This document shows, one piece after another, positions 31,944 to 41,090 of a stretch of DNA of 52,854 bases. Each line of letters begins with the position of its first letter. Position 1 is the first letter of the stretch. The notes under the pieces were generated by a model. It was not told where the DNA came from. It searched no databases and saw only the letters and a list, made by a program, of their open reading frames with translations. The translations under genes and the position numbers were made by a program. This DNA is from Candidatus Methanoperedens sp. (GTDB lineage: Archaea > Halobacteriota > Methanosarcinia > Methanosarcinales > Methanoperedenaceae): the NCBI GenBank assembly GCA_028717345.1, contig JAQUNZ010000009.1:1-52854 (forward strand). The letters are read 5' to 3'.

Positions 31944-32639
31944 ATGTTCGGAAGAGATACCCAGTTGGTTGATTGCAGGGAAGCGATGGGACTTGGCAGA
32001 GGCGGCGGTATAGCCCAGCGCGGGACGATCTCAGAAGCCGCAAGACCTGACGTGGTTGCGATAGCGATGACGCCAGGGAGGCGGCACATTACAAAACCTG
32101 TATGCGAAATAACATACGGGCTAAGGAGAGAAGGCATACAGGTAAGCGTTCTTGTGTTTGAAGCAGGAGCCGGTATTCCCATGGAGGAAATGGGCGCATC
32201 AACAACAGCAAGAGGTTATGGACCAAAGTTCGGTATCACGGCAAAAGAGATCGAACAGATAGCCCGCCATAAGCTTGTGCTGATACACATGGGAAATGTT
32301 AACTCGCATATCGTTTTGAAAACAAAGAAAATTCTTAAATATGTCAATATTCCTGCGGTCATTGCATGTGAATACCCTATCGATTATGAGGATTTTGCAA
32401 AAGCAGGTATAAAGACAAAATTCGTGAAGCCAAAAGTCCCTGAAACTGAAGGTACGGTGGTAGCGATAGTGAGCGGAATAACAAGAGGAGAGACCTGCTC
32501 ACGAAACGTTCTGAATGAACTTGTAAAAGAGATCCGTAAGATTCTGGGTGAGTATGTCGAGGAGACACATGCGGTCAGGAGCGACCTCCTGATAAATGAA
32601 GGTCTGATGCTTGGTGAAGATCAAACGGAGAGTGAATGA
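31944..32639 (+). CDS. mcrC: McrC-family protein (methyl-coenzyme M reductase operon protein C)
   Basis: The 231-residue product matches the McrC family: FGRDTQLVDCREAMGLGRGG, GGIAQRGTISEAARPDVVAI, TPGRRHITKPVCEITYGLRR and the closing VSGITRGETCSRNVLNE. In methanogens McrC is encoded within mcrBDCGA and is part of the complex that activates methyl-coenzyme M reductase. Here it lies 2 bp after a ferritin-like gene and away from mcr genes, in a redox operon, so it may be a second, stress-linked McrC paralogue (inference). Confidence 0.88.
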   Translation: MFGRDTQLVDCREAMGLGRGGGIAQRGTISEAARPDVVAIAMTPGRRHITKPVCEITYGLRREGIQVSVLVFEAGAGIPMEEMGASTTARGYGPKFGITAKEIEQIARHKLVLIHMGNVNSHIVLKTKKILKYVNIPAVIACEYPIDYEDFAKAGIKTKFVKPKVPETEGTVVAIVSGITRGETCSRNVLNELVKEIRKILGEYVEETHAVRSDLLINEGLMLGEDQTESE

Positions 32640-32640
32640 T

Positions 32641-32853
32641 TTGAAATGCTATATTTGTGCGAAAAAGGGAAAAGATACTGATGCGGTGGCTGTATGTATC
32701 GTTTGCGGGATGGGTGTGTGCATGGAACATGCCATCAGGGAAGAAACCCCGGTATGGAAAGGGGATTATCCTGTAAGGCTTGAAAAAGATATTGAGAATA
32801 TAAGACGGATATTGTGCCCGCCATGTCATGAAGCTCTTAAGGAAAACTGGTGA
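32641..32853 (+). CDS. DUF2180 zinc-binding protein (first)
   Basis: The product (70 residues from TTG at 32641; a GTG at 32632 is possible) reads LKCYICAKKGKDTDAVAVC then IVCGMGVCMEHAI and RRILCPPCHEAL. Four CxxC or Cys-His pairs give two zinc sites, the DUF2180 pattern. The family occurs in archaea and has no known biochemical role. It overlaps or abuts mcrC, with a paralogue immediately following. Confidence 0.85.
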   Translation: MKCYICAKKGKDTDAVAVCIVCGMGVCMEHAIREETPVWKGDYPVRLEKDIENIRRILCPPCHEALKENW

Positions 32854-32858
32854 TTGCC

Positions 32859-33080
32859 ATGTTGAAATGTTATGAATGCGCGGAAAATGGAAGTGATGAA
32901 GAAGCCGTTTCTGTATGTATAATGTGCGGCATGGGATTGTGCATGGAACATGCAAAGCGGATCGACCTGCCGATATGGGAAGGAGGATACCCGGCGCCTG
33001 TTAAAATTCTGAAGAAAGGTCTTCCAAGATTCGTATGCCGGGATTGCGGTAATATTCTTTTGCCCGGATCGTGTGAATAA
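32859..33080 (+). CDS. DUF2180 zinc-binding protein (second)
   Basis: The ATG at 32859 gives 73 residues: [33 protein letters not shown] and [14 protein letters not shown]. It shares all Cys and His of the preceding DUF2180 protein, so this is a tandem duplication. The start lies a few bases past the previous stop; a GTG at 32850 is an alternative. Confidence 0.85.
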   Translation: MLKCYECAENGSDEEAVSVCIMCGMGLCMEHAKRIDLPIWEGGYPAPVKILKKGLPRFVCRDCGNILLPGSCE

Positions 33081-33091
33081 CAGGGCAGAGC

Positions 33092-33991
33092 ATGTTCGAA
33101 CTGCGGTTCCACGGCAGGGGAGGGCAGGGAGCTGTCATGGCAGCCCAGACCATTGCAGAAGCTGCTGTGATCGAGGGCAACTATGCCGTGGCGTTCCCCT
33201 TTTTTGGCGCTGAAAGAAGAGGCGCTCCTGTTCTTGCATTTGCAAGGATTGACTCAAAAAAGATATACAGCAAGACGCAGGTCTATGCCCCGGACTGTGA
33301 AGTTGTGCTTGACGACTCACTTCTGGATACCATTGATGTGGTTTCAGGTCTAAAGCCTGACGGAATTGTTGTTATCAATTCGAAGGATAAACCAGAAGAT
33401 ATTGACCTGGGAAAAGAAATAAGAACAGGAGCCGTGGATGCCACATCAGTAGCTCTTGAAATATTAAAAGCCCCCATAACCAACACTGCAATACTGGGTG
33501 CGCTGGCAAAAGCCACAGGGATAATAAAGATCGAGTCCATAGAAGAAGCTATAAAGCGAAGGTTCGGTGAAAAACTGGGTGCAAAGGTAGGGGAAAGAAA
33601 TGCTCTTGCTGCAAGAACTGCTTATGACAGAACCGTTGTCGGAAAAAGCAAAGGGATAAAAAAACTCGAAACTAAGAAACAATGGCTTCCCTCATATCAG
33701 GAACTGCCAGTCGGAGGCGTGCTTGTTGAAGGAAGAACCGAAGCTGGATTGATCGGTCCGGGCAGTTTTGTTGAGAACAAGGTCTTTGGATGGGCGACTT
33801 TCCGCCCGGTACGCGATAAGGAAAAATGCACAATGTGCCTTCTGTGCTGGTTCTACTGCCCTGAAGGAACAATAGTCCGTATTTCTGACAGGGGCGACCT
33901 CATGACAAATTACGATTACTGCAAGGGCTGCGGCATCTGCGCCAATGAATGCCCTGTTGACGCCATTAAAATGGTCAGGGGGAAAACATGA
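33092..33991 (+). CDS. porG: 2-oxoacid:ferredoxin oxidoreductase, fused gamma-delta subunit
   Basis: Residues 1-190 are the gamma subunit ([36 protein letters not shown]). Residues 195-299 are the delta-type ferredoxin part with two [4Fe-4S] motifs ([29 protein letters not shown]). Together with alpha (33988) and beta (35157) it forms a Por-type enzyme that oxidises pyruvate, or a related 2-oxoacid, to the acyl-CoA and CO2 with reduction of ferredoxin, reversibly. It overlaps alpha by four bases. The fusion replaces the usual separate porG and porD. Confidence 0.92.
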   Translation: MFELRFHGRGGQGAVMAAQTIAEAAVIEGNYAVAFPFFGAERRGAPVLAFARIDSKKIYSKTQVYAPDCEVVLDDSLLDTIDVVSGLKPDGIVVINSKDKPEDIDLGKEIRTGAVDATSVALEILKAPITNTAILGALAKATGIIKIESIEEAIKRRFGEKLGAKVGERNALAARTAYDRTVVGKSKGIKKLETKKQWLPSYQELPVGGVLVEGRTEAGLIGPGSFVENKVFGWATFRPVRDKEKCTMCLLCWFYCPEGTIVRISDRGDLMTNYDYCKGCGICANECPVDAIKMVRGKT

Positions 33992-35160
33992 AGAAGGTAA
34001 TTACAGGCGACCACGCAGTCGCTATTGGGGCAAAACTTTCACGCGTCGAAGTAGTCCCTGCGTTCCCCATCACCCCGCAGACGCTTATAATCGAACATAT
34101 AGCCGATTTCGTCAACGACGGAGAGATGGACGCAAAGTTCCTCACGATGGAATCAGAACACAGCGTGATGAGCGCCGCAGCAGCAGCAGAAGCCGCAGGT
34201 GCAAGGGTTTTCACAGCAACTTCGTCACAGGGTCTTGCGTTCATGCATGAAATGCTATATGCCACGGCGCCGCTTCGCCTTCCTGTTGTTATGGTTAATG
34301 CGAACAGAACGCTTGGAGGTCCTCCAGGCATCTGGTGCGAATATAACGATTCGATGGGCGTGCGCGATTCAGGATGGCTCCAGGTTTATGTGGAAGATAA
34401 CCAGGAAGCTCTGGACATGGTCATCCAGGCGTACAGGATTGCTGAGGATAAACGCATCCTGCTTCCCATAATGCCCTGTCTTGACGGCTTTGTGCTCACG
34501 CATACGGTTGAACCTGTCGAAATCCCTGAGCAGCAGGATGTGGATTCTTTCCTGCCGCCATATGAACCGGATGTTATACTTGACCCGGCAAGACCTGCCA
34601 TGATAGGTACGTTCATGCCTGCTGAATATATCATGGAACTGCGAAGGCAGACCGCAGGGGCTGTGGAATCCGCAAAAGAGGTCATACAGGAAATAAATGA
34701 CGATTTTGCAAAGCGCTTTGGAAGGGATTACGGAGGGCTCATCGATGCATATCAGATGGAAGATGCAGAAGCTGCACTTGTCACTATGGGCACTGTCACG
34801 AGCACATCAAGACAGGTAGTGGATGAAATGCGGCAGGAAGGGGAAAAAGTAGGACTCATCAAACTTCGCTTCTTCAGACCTTTCCCGTCAGAAGAATTGA
34901 AGAATGCATTGAAAGACACCACGGCAGTTGGTGTTCTGGACCGTTCTCTCTCTTTTATAGGGGGAGGGCAGGCGTTCAATGAGGTGCGCTCGGCGCTGTA
35001 TGGTCTCAGCATCCCTATCATAAATCATCTTGCAGGGCTGGGCGGAAGGGACGTGACAGAGATGCAGATAAGAAAGATGTTCGAATTGACGCTTCGGGCA
35101 GCCAATGGTGAAAAAGTGAAAAGTGTAAACTGGCATAATACACGGGGTGAGACAGTATGA
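33988..35160 (+). CDS. porA: Pyruvate (2-oxoacid):ferredoxin oxidoreductase alpha subunit
   Basis: The 390-residue product has the PorA signature: [55 protein letters not shown], and [17 protein letters not shown]. Domain I (1-220) binds near TPP; domain II (230-350) carries [15 protein letters not shown]. The length fits archaeal PorA. The sequence is closer to pyruvate than to 2-ketoglutarate enzymes, but the substrate needs comparison. It overlaps beta by four bases. Confidence 0.92.
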   Translation: MKKVITGDHAVAIGAKLSRVEVVPAFPITPQTLIIEHIADFVNDGEMDAKFLTMESEHSVMSAAAAAEAAGARVFTATSSQGLAFMHEMLYATAPLRLPVVMVNANRTLGGPPGIWCEYNDSMGVRDSGWLQVYVEDNQEALDMVIQAYRIAEDKRILLPIMPCLDGFVLTHTVEPVEIPEQQDVDSFLPPYEPDVILDPARPAMIGTFMPAEYIMELRRQTAGAVESAKEVIQEINDDFAKRFGRDYGGLIDAYQMEDAEAALVTMGTVTSTSRQVVDEMRQEGEKVGLIKLRFFRPFPSEELKNALKDTTAVGVLDRSLSFIGGGQAFNEVRSALYGLSIPIINHLAGLGGRDVTEMQIRKMFELTLRAANGEKVKSVNWHNTRGETV

Positions 35161-36116
35161 GGATAAAGGACCTGCCTGATGAAAATCTGTTCGTGTGCGG
35201 ACACACAGCATGTCCGGGCTGTGGCGTGGCTCTTTCGATACGCAATGCGATAAGGATACTCGGAAAAGATACATCTGTGTATGTCCCCGCAAGCTGCGCC
35301 GTGGTGTTTGGCAGCACATATCCATACGGTGCATGGAAGGTGCCGTTCTTCCATACTGCATTCGAGAACACGGGTGCATGTTTGACCGGGATGCAGGCAG
35401 CTTTTGAGAAAAAAGGGAAAAAGGTGATATCTGTCGGATTTGCTGGCGACGGCGGGACGTATGATATCGGTCTTCAGAGCATGTCAGGCGCTGCTGAGCG
35501 AAACGATGATGTGCTCTATATTTGTGTTGATAACGAGGCTTACATGAACACAGGCATCCAGCGAAGCGGCGGGACGCCTTTTGGCGCATGGACGACCACT
35601 ACGCCTGTTGGCTCAAAGGTTCAGGGGAACCGCACATTCAAGAAGAACCTGGGCGAGATAGTGGCGGCTCATGACATTCCCTATTATGCAACGCTGTCCA
35701 TCGGTCATCCCTTGGATTTTATAAAGAAGGTGGAGAAAGCAAAGGATATCAAGGGATTCCGGTTCCTACATATGTTCACGCCCTGCGTCCCTGGCTGGAA
35801 GATCGACCCGGCAAAGACCATTGAGGTCACAAAGCGCGCTGTAGAGAGCGGTATGTGGACACTGTACGAGGTAGAGAACGGCGAGAAGAGGATCACGCAT
35901 AAACCAGGGAAGATGAAATCGGTGAAGGATTACCTGATGATGCAGGGCAGGTTCCGCCACATGAGCCCGGAGGATCTAAAGAAGCTCCAGGGCTGGGTGT
36001 GCAAGAAATGGAATTTGCACTATAAGGAGAAGGGCGCGCCTGAAATATGCGAAATAGAATTGCCAGAAGAGCACCACGCAGTTACAGAAGAGCACAGGGA
36101 GATGCACGGACCATGA
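35157..36116 (+). CDS. porB: Pyruvate (2-oxoacid):ferredoxin oxidoreductase beta subunit
   Basis: The 319-residue product carries the TPP site: CPGCGVALSIRNAIRIL, VGFAGDGGTYDIGLQSMSGA and DNEAYMNTGIQRSGGTPFGA. The CPGCG and later Cys residues ligate the beta-subunit [4Fe-4S] cluster as in other PorB. It completes the three-gene Por set. The ATG overlaps the alpha stop by four bases and its own stop overlaps the glutaredoxin start by four bases. Confidence 0.92.
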   Translation: MRIKDLPDENLFVCGHTACPGCGVALSIRNAIRILGKDTSVYVPASCAVVFGSTYPYGAWKVPFFHTAFENTGACLTGMQAAFEKKGKKVISVGFAGDGGTYDIGLQSMSGAAERNDDVLYICVDNEAYMNTGIQRSGGTPFGAWTTTTPVGSKVQGNRTFKKNLGEIVAAHDIPYYATLSIGHPLDFIKKVEKAKDIKGFRFLHMFTPCVPGWKIDPAKTIEVTKRAVESGMWTLYEVENGEKRITHKPGKMKSVKDYLMMQGRFRHMSPEDLKKLQGWVCKKWNLHYKEKGAPEICEIELPEEHHAVTEEHREMHGP

Positions 36117-36370
36117 AGAAGAACATAAGACCGAAACTCTATACGCTTAGCACATGTGTTCATTGCAAGGCTACAAAGCGGTTCTTGAAGGAACACGGCA
36201 TCGATTATGACTATGTGGATGTTGATCTGCTGGAGGGTGAGGAAGAAGAAAAAATCCGGGATGAAGTTGTGAAAGTTAGCGGAGGGTTCAGGTTCCCAAC
36301 GATAGTGGTGGGGAAAAAGGTGATAGTGGGATTCTATGAGGATAAGCTGAGAAAGGCGCTGGGATTATGA
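36113..36370 (+). CDS. Glutaredoxin-like protein
   Basis: The 85-residue product from the ATG at 36113 has the thioredoxin-fold core with KLYTLSTCVHCKATKRFLKE (CxxC active site), VDVDLLEGEE and FPTIVVGKKVIVGFYEDKL with the cis-Pro. It resembles archaeal glutaredoxins that pair with ferredoxin-thioredoxin reductase. The start overlaps the porB stop by four bases, and the stop overlaps the next gene start by four bases, so it is coexpressed with its probable reductase. Confidence 0.9.
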   Translation: MKKNIRPKLYTLSTCVHCKATKRFLKEHGIDYDYVDVDLLEGEEEEKIRDEVVKVSGGFRFPTIVVGKKVIVGFYEDKLRKALGL

Positions 36371-36864
36371 GAACAGTTGCAGAAATGTTCGCCGAGATGA
36401 AAATGATTGCAGATGAGGAAGGCTACCAGTTCAACCCGGTTCAGAATGACCTTGATGACATTCTCCAGGGTCTCTGGGATAACGAGCACAGGTACGGCTA
36501 CCCCTCATGCCCGTGCAGGATGGCAAGCGGAGTGCTGGCTGATGACATGGATATCATCTGCCCCTGCAACTACAGGGACGCTGACATTGTGGAGTACGGA
36601 TGCTGCCTGTGCACGCTGTATGTCAATGACGACTGGATAAGCGGGAAAAAATCACATGACCCCATACCTGAGCGGCGACCGCAGGATTATTATGAGAAAG
36701 GTTATCCGGCGATAATGGAACAAAAAGGAGCAGGAGGAAAAGAAATGGCGCAAGTTTACAGATGTACTGTGTGCGGTTACCTCTGCGCGAGAGATGAGCC
36801 GCCTGACCTGTGCCCGATTTGCAGGGCAAAGAAGGAGAGGTTCGAGAAGTTTGAGATGAAGTGA
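36367..36864 (+). CDS. Ferredoxin-thioredoxin reductase catalytic subunit fused to rubredoxin-like domain
   Basis: Residues 1-110 are the FTR catalytic (beta) subunit: CPC at 48-50, CPC at 65-67 and GCCLC at 78-82, where the usual CHC is CLC. Residues 128-165 form a small rubredoxin/rubrerythrin-type iron domain (YRCTVCGYLCARDEPPDL; CPICRAKKERF). FTR takes electrons from ferredoxin to reduce a disulfide in thioredoxin or glutaredoxin. The fused domain could accept electrons for peroxide-reducing partners in the same operon (inference). It is last in the operon. Confidence 0.9.
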   Translation: MRTVAEMFAEMKMIADEEGYQFNPVQNDLDDILQGLWDNEHRYGYPSCPCRMASGVLADDMDIICPCNYRDADIVEYGCCLCTLYVNDDWISGKKSHDPIPERRPQDYYEKGYPAIMEQKGAGGKEMAQVYRCTVCGYLCARDEPPDLCPICRAKKERFEKFEMK

Positions 36865-37026
36865 TCCTGAAAGCGGTATGTACAGGCACCGTACGTTTGT
36901 CTGGGTTTGGGGTGACTGCAAGCTGTGGAAAACTCATGCTCTCGAAAGGTGATAAAACCCAGAACTAACTTTTAAAACATGAAATTCCGGCGCACATAAT
37001 ATATAAGTAAAAAAGTTATAATAGAC
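36865..37026. other. Gap with an inverted repeat before hicA
   Basis: CTGGGTTT (36901-36908) and AAACCCAG (36955-36962) form an 8-bp inverted repeat enclosing 46 bases with smaller internal pairings. It could be a terminator-like or structured leader element, or a mobile-element end. No gene was found. Confidence 0.3.
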
Positions 37027-37044
37027 TTGAAGAACATAAGCCCC

Positions 37045-37239
37045 ATGAAAATACGTGAAATCATAAAATTGCTTAAAGCAGATGGCTGGTATATAGTGGC
37101 AACAAAAGGCAGTCATCAACAATATAAACATCAAACCAAACCAGGGAGAGTAACAATCGCAGGTCATCCGGGTGATGATTTGTCGGCAGGAACATTAAAC
37201 AGCATATTAAAGCAAGCTCAATTGAAGAAGGTGAAGTGA
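37045..37239 (+). CDS. hicA: HicA-family toxin
   Basis: The ATG at 37045 gives 64 residues: MKIREIIKLLKADGWY, ATKGSHQQYKH and VTIAGHPGDDLSAGTL. The Gly-Ser-His motif is the catalytic His of HicA, a double-stranded-RNA-binding-fold mRNA interferase. It is followed by hicB with a four-base overlap. A TTG start at 37027 is possible but gives an atypical N-terminus. Confidence 0.9.
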   Translation: MKIREIIKLLKADGWYIVATKGSHQQYKHQTKPGRVTIAGHPGDDLSAGTLNSILKQAQLKKVK

Positions 37240-37481
37240 AAATGTATCGTTTCCTTGTAGTGATTGAAAAGGTAAATAAGAACTATTCGGCATATTCGCC
37301 GGATTTACCGGGATGTGTGGCTACAGGCGCCACCCGCGAAGAAGCTGAAAAGAATATATATGAAGCTATTGAAATGCATATACAGGGAATGCTGGAGGAT
37401 AATTTATCCATTCCAGAATCTAAGTCTTTTGCAGAGTATATAGCTGTTGCTGAAAAATCAATTGTGGGGCAAATAGCTTAA
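37236..37481 (+). CDS. hicB: HicB-family antitoxin
   Basis: The 81-residue product from GTG at 37236 (ATG at 37242 is also possible) is the HicB N-terminal domain: FLVVIEKVNKNYSAYSPDLP then GCVATGATREEAEKNIYEAI. It neutralises HicA. The C-terminal DNA-binding domain found in many HicB is absent, so autoregulation may be weak or need another factor. Its end overlaps the convergent small gene by four bases. Confidence 0.9.
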   Translation: MKMYRFLVVIEKVNKNYSAYSPDLPGCVATGATREEAEKNIYEAIEMHIQGMLEDNLSIPESKSFAEYIAVAEKSIVGQIA

Positions 37482-37678
37482 TAAGAGAGAAAATCAAAAG
37501 CCGGATTGGAGGCTGCTGCATAAAGCCATTCCTTCTCGTCACTGTCTGCATCTTCAGGAAGCAGGATAATTACACGAACCCGTGTTGGGCCTGGAACAGG
37601 CAGCGTTTCATCTAAAAGAAGCTGATGCTGTGCGTCAATAGTTCCTGTTGTTTCTATTGCTTTTACTGCAACATCCAT
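37478..37678 (-). CDS. Small antitoxin-like protein, possibly truncated
   Basis: The ATG at 37678 (preceded by AAGGAAAT) gives 66 residues: VKAIETTGTIDAQHQLLLDE, TRVRVIILLPEDAD and SNPAFDFL. It matches small prokaryotic proteins of the AbrB/antitoxin-like kind that often continue past SNPAFDFL with a Lys-Asp-Pro-Glu-rich tail; that tail is missing here. It lies 34 bp past folD and its end overlaps hicB by four bases on the other strand. No toxin partner is adjacent. Confidence 0.6.
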   Translation of the reverse strand: MDVAVKAIETTGTIDAQHQLLLDETLPVPGPTRVRVIILLPEDADSDEKEWLYAAASNPAFDFLSY

Positions 37679-37712
37679 ATCGATTTCCTTTTTTTTAAGG
37701 CAGTACATTGAG

Positions 37713-38588
37713 TCATCCCCGACCCTGCATCTTCGCAGCCGTAAGCGTATGCTCCATCAATATCGCTATCGTCATAGGTCCCACGCCTCCGGGCACGGGA
37801 GATATCAGTTTCACCTTTGGCAGCACATCATCAAAGTCCACATCCCCGTAAACTCTCTCATCATGCCATGTGATTCCAACATCGAACACGATGGCGCCCT
37901 GCTTCACATGATCGGCTTTTATCAGCCCGCGCACACCTGTAGCGACGATCAGGATATCCGCTTCTCTTGTCTTGCTCATGAGGTCTTTTGTGAAAATATG
38001 GCATATCCTGACCGTTGCGTTGCGGTTCAGGAGCATAATCGCAGCCGGTTTTCCCACCACGTTGCTGTGCCCCACAACAACAACTTCCTTTCCCTGGGGA
38101 TCGATATTGAACTCCTCAAGCGCCCTGATAATGCCTTTTGGAGTACACGGCACAAAACCCTCGCTGCCGATAAGCATTTTTCCCATGTTGAGCGGATTGA
38201 AACCATCCACGTCCTTTTCCGGTGATATACGCATCATCACTTCGCGTTCATCGATATGTTTTGGAAGAGGGAGCTGAACAAGTATTCCATGAATTTCAGG
38301 TCTGCTGTTCAGCGTTTCGATAAGCTGGATTATTTCTTCCTGCGCTGTTTCTGCCGGGAATTTGTGGTCTTCAGATGTGATGCCAACGCGCTTGCATGCC
38401 CAGTGCTTGAGCTTCACATATAATTTTGACGGGGGATGCTCGCCAACAAGTATCGTCGCAAGCGCGGGTTTGATACCTGTTTCCTTGGCGAATTGTTCCA
38501 CATCTTTCTTTACATCAGCCTCTATTCCCAGCGCGATCTTCCTGCCATCAATAACGCGCGGGTCAGTGACCTCCGGGAGCGGCTCCAT
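37713..38588 (-). CDS. folD: Methylenetetrahydrofolate dehydrogenase/cyclohydrolase FolD
   Basis: The 291-residue product has the FolD signatures: ATILVGEHPPSKLYVKLKHW with the catalytic Lys, GILVQLPLPKHIDE, KDVDGFNPLNMG, and the dinucleotide-binding VVVVGHSNVVGKP. It interconverts methylene-, methenyl- and formyl-tetrahydrofolate in the cytoplasm, supplying formyl groups for purines. It is 9 bp after glyA, so the two act in one C1 operon with purN. Confidence 0.95.
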   Translation of the reverse strand: MEPLPEVTDPRVIDGRKIALGIEADVKKDVEQFAKETGIKPALATILVGEHPPSKLYVKLKHWACKRVGITSEDHKFPAETAQEEIIQLIETLNSRPEIHGILVQLPLPKHIDEREVMMRISPEKDVDGFNPLNMGKMLIGSEGFVPCTPKGIIRALEEFNIDPQGKEVVVVGHSNVVGKPAAIMLLNRNATVRICHIFTKDLMSKTREADILIVATGVRGLIKADHVKQGAIVFDVGITWHDERVYGDVDFDDVLPKVKLISPVPGGVGPMTIAILMEHTLTAAKMQGRG

Positions 38589-38597
38589 TTAATGACC

Positions 38598-39833
38598 TCA
38601 CTCGTACGGGATCGGGAACCGGTTGCACAGTTCAAGGATATCCCTCTTTACTTCTTTTATCCTGCCTGCATCGTTCATGTTCTTGATTGTCACGTCAATC
38701 GCATCTGCAATTATGACCATCTCTTTTTCTTTCATGCCCCTTGTTGTCGCAGCAGGCGTCCCGATGCGGATACCGCTTGTGATGAAGGGGCTTCTCGTCT
38801 CAAAAGGTATGGTATTCTTGTTAAGAATGATGCCTGCCTCGCCAAGCTTTGCCTCCGCGTCCTTGCCTGTGATATTCTGGGGCGTGAGGTCAACGAGCAT
38901 CAGGTGGTTATCCGTGCCGCCTGAGACTATCTCATTTCCCCTTATCGCAAGCTCGTTCGCTATCTTTTTTGCATTTTTCACGATCTGGGTCTGGTAATCG
39001 ATAAAATCCCTGCTCATTGCTTCCTTGAAAGCCACAGCCTTTGCAGCTATTACATGCATCAGAGGTCCGCCCTGTATTCCGGGAAATACTGATTTGTCGA
39101 TCTCCTTTGCATATTCTTCCCTGCACATTATCATGCCGCCGCGCGGTCCCCTCAGGGTCTTGTGCGTGGTGGTCGTGACAAAATCAGCATAGGGCACAGG
39201 GTCGCAGTGGATCTTTGCGACCACAAGTCCAGCTATATGCGCGATATCTGCCACAAGCAGTGCCCCAACCTCATCTGCTATCTCGCGGAACCGTTTGAAA
39301 TCAAGCTCTCGCGGGTATGCGCTTGCGCCTGAGACGATAAGTTTCGGCTTATTTTTTCTGGCAATCTCCATGAGAGAATCATAATCAATAGTCCTTGTCT
39401 CCCTTGAAACGCCGTACGGTACGATATTGAACAGTTTTCCTGAAAAGTTGACCGGGCTTCCGTGTGAAAGATGCCCCCCGTGCGACAGGTCCATGCTCAT
39501 GATCGTGTCCCCGTGCTTGAGCATGGCAAGATAAACAGCCATGTTTGCCTGCGAACCTGAATGCGGCTGGACATTGATATGCTCTGCCCCGAAGAGCTTC
39601 TTTGCGCGCTCAATTGCCAGGTTTTCAGCCATGTCAACGAACTCGCATCCGCCGTAATATCTCTTGCCTGGATAGCCCTCAGCATATTTATTCGTCATTA
39701 CAGAGCCCTGCGCCTGGAGCACTGCACGGCTTGCGTAGTTCTCCGAAGCTATCAGGTTCAGTTTGTTCCTCTGTCTTTCAACTTCATGTCTAATTATCTC
39801 GTAAATTTCAGGGTCGATCGTCTTTAATGGCAT
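38598..39833 (-). CDS. glyA: Serine hydroxymethyltransferase GlyA
   Basis: The 411-residue product is [42 protein letters not shown], the PLP Lys in [14 protein letters not shown], and the C-terminal small domain. It converts serine and a C1 carrier to glycine and the methylene form. In archaea the carrier may be tetrahydrofolate or tetrahydromethanopterin; the linked folD suggests tetrahydrofolate. It is between purN and folD. Confidence 0.96.
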   Translation of the reverse strand: MPLKTIDPEIYEIIRHEVERQRNKLNLIASENYASRAVLQAQGSVMTNKYAEGYPGKRYYGGCEFVDMAENLAIERAKKLFGAEHINVQPHSGSQANMAVYLAMLKHGDTIMSMDLSHGGHLSHGSPVNFSGKLFNIVPYGVSRETRTIDYDSLMEIARKNKPKLIVSGASAYPRELDFKRFREIADEVGALLVADIAHIAGLVVAKIHCDPVPYADFVTTTTHKTLRGPRGGMIMCREEYAKEIDKSVFPGIQGGPLMHVIAAKAVAFKEAMSRDFIDYQTQIVKNAKKIANELAIRGNEIVSGGTDNHLMLVDLTPQNITGKDAEAKLGEAGIILNKNTIPFETRSPFITSGIRIGTPAATTRGMKEKEMVIIADAIDVTIKNMNDAGRIKEVKRDILELCNRFPIPYE

Positions 39834-39846
39834 AATTATTCCTTTT

Positions 39847-40455
39847 TTATGATTGTAATATTTTCACTTTTCGTCCTTCTATTCTCAGGCGATTTTCGAC
39901 AAACAATTTCACAGCTTCGGGATAAATCTTGTGCTCCTGTTCAAGTATCCTGTCAGCAAGCGTTTCATCAGTGTCGTCCTCCTTAACCTCAACGCAGCGC
40001 TGCAGGATTATCGCGCCGCAGTCAAGTGTCTCGTCCACGAAATGAACAGTGCATCCTGCCACTTTAACACCATATTCGAATGCCTGCTTCTGTGCATGGA
40101 GCCCTGGAAAAGCAGGAAGGAGCGCAGGATGAATGTTGAGAATACGGTTTTTATATGCTGACAGCAGTGTTTTTCCAAGGATTTTCATATACCCTGCAAG
40201 GAGGATAAGTTCTGCGTTGTGTTTTTTTAGAACAGCCAGAACCTGTTTTTCATACAAATCCTTTGAAGAGTATTTTTCAGGATCAACAAAAACAGCCTCT
40301 ATCCTGTGTTTTTTTGCTCGCCCAAGTGCATATGCATTTTCAATATCGCTTATAACAACAGAAATTCGTGCCTTCAGGTATCCACTTTCAATGCTGTCTA
40401 TTATTGCCTGAAGGTTCGAGCCTCTCCCGGAAACAAGCACTGCTATATTCATCAC
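39847..40455 (-). CDS. purN: Phosphoribosylglycinamide formyltransferase PurN
   Basis: The 202-residue product matches Pur[41 protein letters not shown] with catalytic His, and [19 protein letters not shown] with catalytic Asp. It transfers a formyl group from 10-formyltetrahydrofolate to GAR in purine synthesis, using C1 units from the adjacent glyA and folD. It is 13 bp upstream of glyA. Confidence 0.95.
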   Translation of the reverse strand: MMNIAVLVSGRGSNLQAIIDSIESGYLKARISVVISDIENAYALGRAKKHRIEAVFVDPEKYSSKDLYEKQVLAVLKKHNAELILLAGYMKILGKTLLSAYKNRILNIHPALLPAFPGLHAQKQAFEYGVKVAGCTVHFVDETLDCGAIILQRCVEVKEDDTDETLADRILEQEHKIYPEAVKLFVENRLRIEGRKVKILQS

Positions 40456-40495
40456 GGGAGGCTCTAATGCTTCCGGGAATATAATAGGTTTTGGT

Positions 40496-40681
40496 TTACT
40501 TTCTTCTGTAGAATTGAATTAAAAGATCGTTTGTGCTTTTTATCTGTGCTTTTGCCATCCCCACCGGGCAATCTGCCTGGTGTTTGTCACCACAATTTAA
40601 GCAAGCATTTTGAATAGCACGTGAAAAATCGATCTTATTTGGTGGAAAATACTCCGTCAATACATACACCTCGTATTTCAA
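40496..40681 (-). CDS. Hypothetical 61-residue four-Cys protein
   Basis: The product has YEVYVLTEYFPPNK, then AIQNACLNCGDKHQADCP, whose Cys pattern (CxxC plus Cys) could bind zinc or iron, and a basic C-terminal tail. No family is recognised. It lies 40 bp upstream of purN on the same strand and may lead the C1 operon. Confidence 0.5.
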   Translation of the reverse strand: MKYEVYVLTEYFPPNKIDFSRAIQNACLNCGDKHQADCPVGMAKAQIKSTNDLLIQFYRRK

Positions 40682-40784
40682 TATAACATAAAATCAAATA
40701 AAGCTTTTGTTTTGCATGCTTTTGACATTACCATAACGAAACCACAAGATTTAATACACCCCTGAGTATTATGTGAATTTGAAC

Positions 40785-41090
40785 ATGCCTTCTGAATCTG
40801 AATCATATACTATCTCTGCTATAAATACAAAAAATGAAGTCATAGATGTAGCCGTTTCAAAATGTTGTCATTGCAATGAGATAGTCCCCATAGTGGGAAA
40901 ATGTCCCGACTGCAAGACAATTTATGAGCATGTTAAGACCGTGGAAAATCCCGAGACAGGTTTTATCCATTTTGTCTACGAGTGCTCAATGTGCCCGCCG
41001 GGAAAAAGGAAAGCTCAAAAAATAATCCGGATCAATGACGGCAACTCAAATTCAAATACAAAGGACGATCTTATAAAGAATTTTCTTTAG
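40785..41090 (+). CDS. Zinc-ribbon protein
   Basis: I start at the ATG at 40785 (101 residues); a GTG at 40773 is possible. Two pairs of Cys motifs are visible: KCCHCNEIVPIVGKCPDC and YECSMCPPGKRK, which give a zinc ribbon. The rest is charged with a low-complexity C-terminal end (NDGNSNSNTKDD). No family is recognised. It is convergent with the DUF1858 gene across a strong palindrome. Confidence 0.6.
   Translation: MPSESESYTISAINTKNEVIDVAVSKCCHCNEIVPIVGKCPDCKTIYEHVKTVENPETGFIHFVYECSMCPPGKRKAQKIIRINDGNSNSNTKDDLIKNFL

Noticed and set aside
34888-35589. 233-codon minus-strand ORF opposite porA/porB
   Set aside because: It lies fully antisense to two well-supported genes and has a Ser/Arg/His-rich composition typical of shadow frames.
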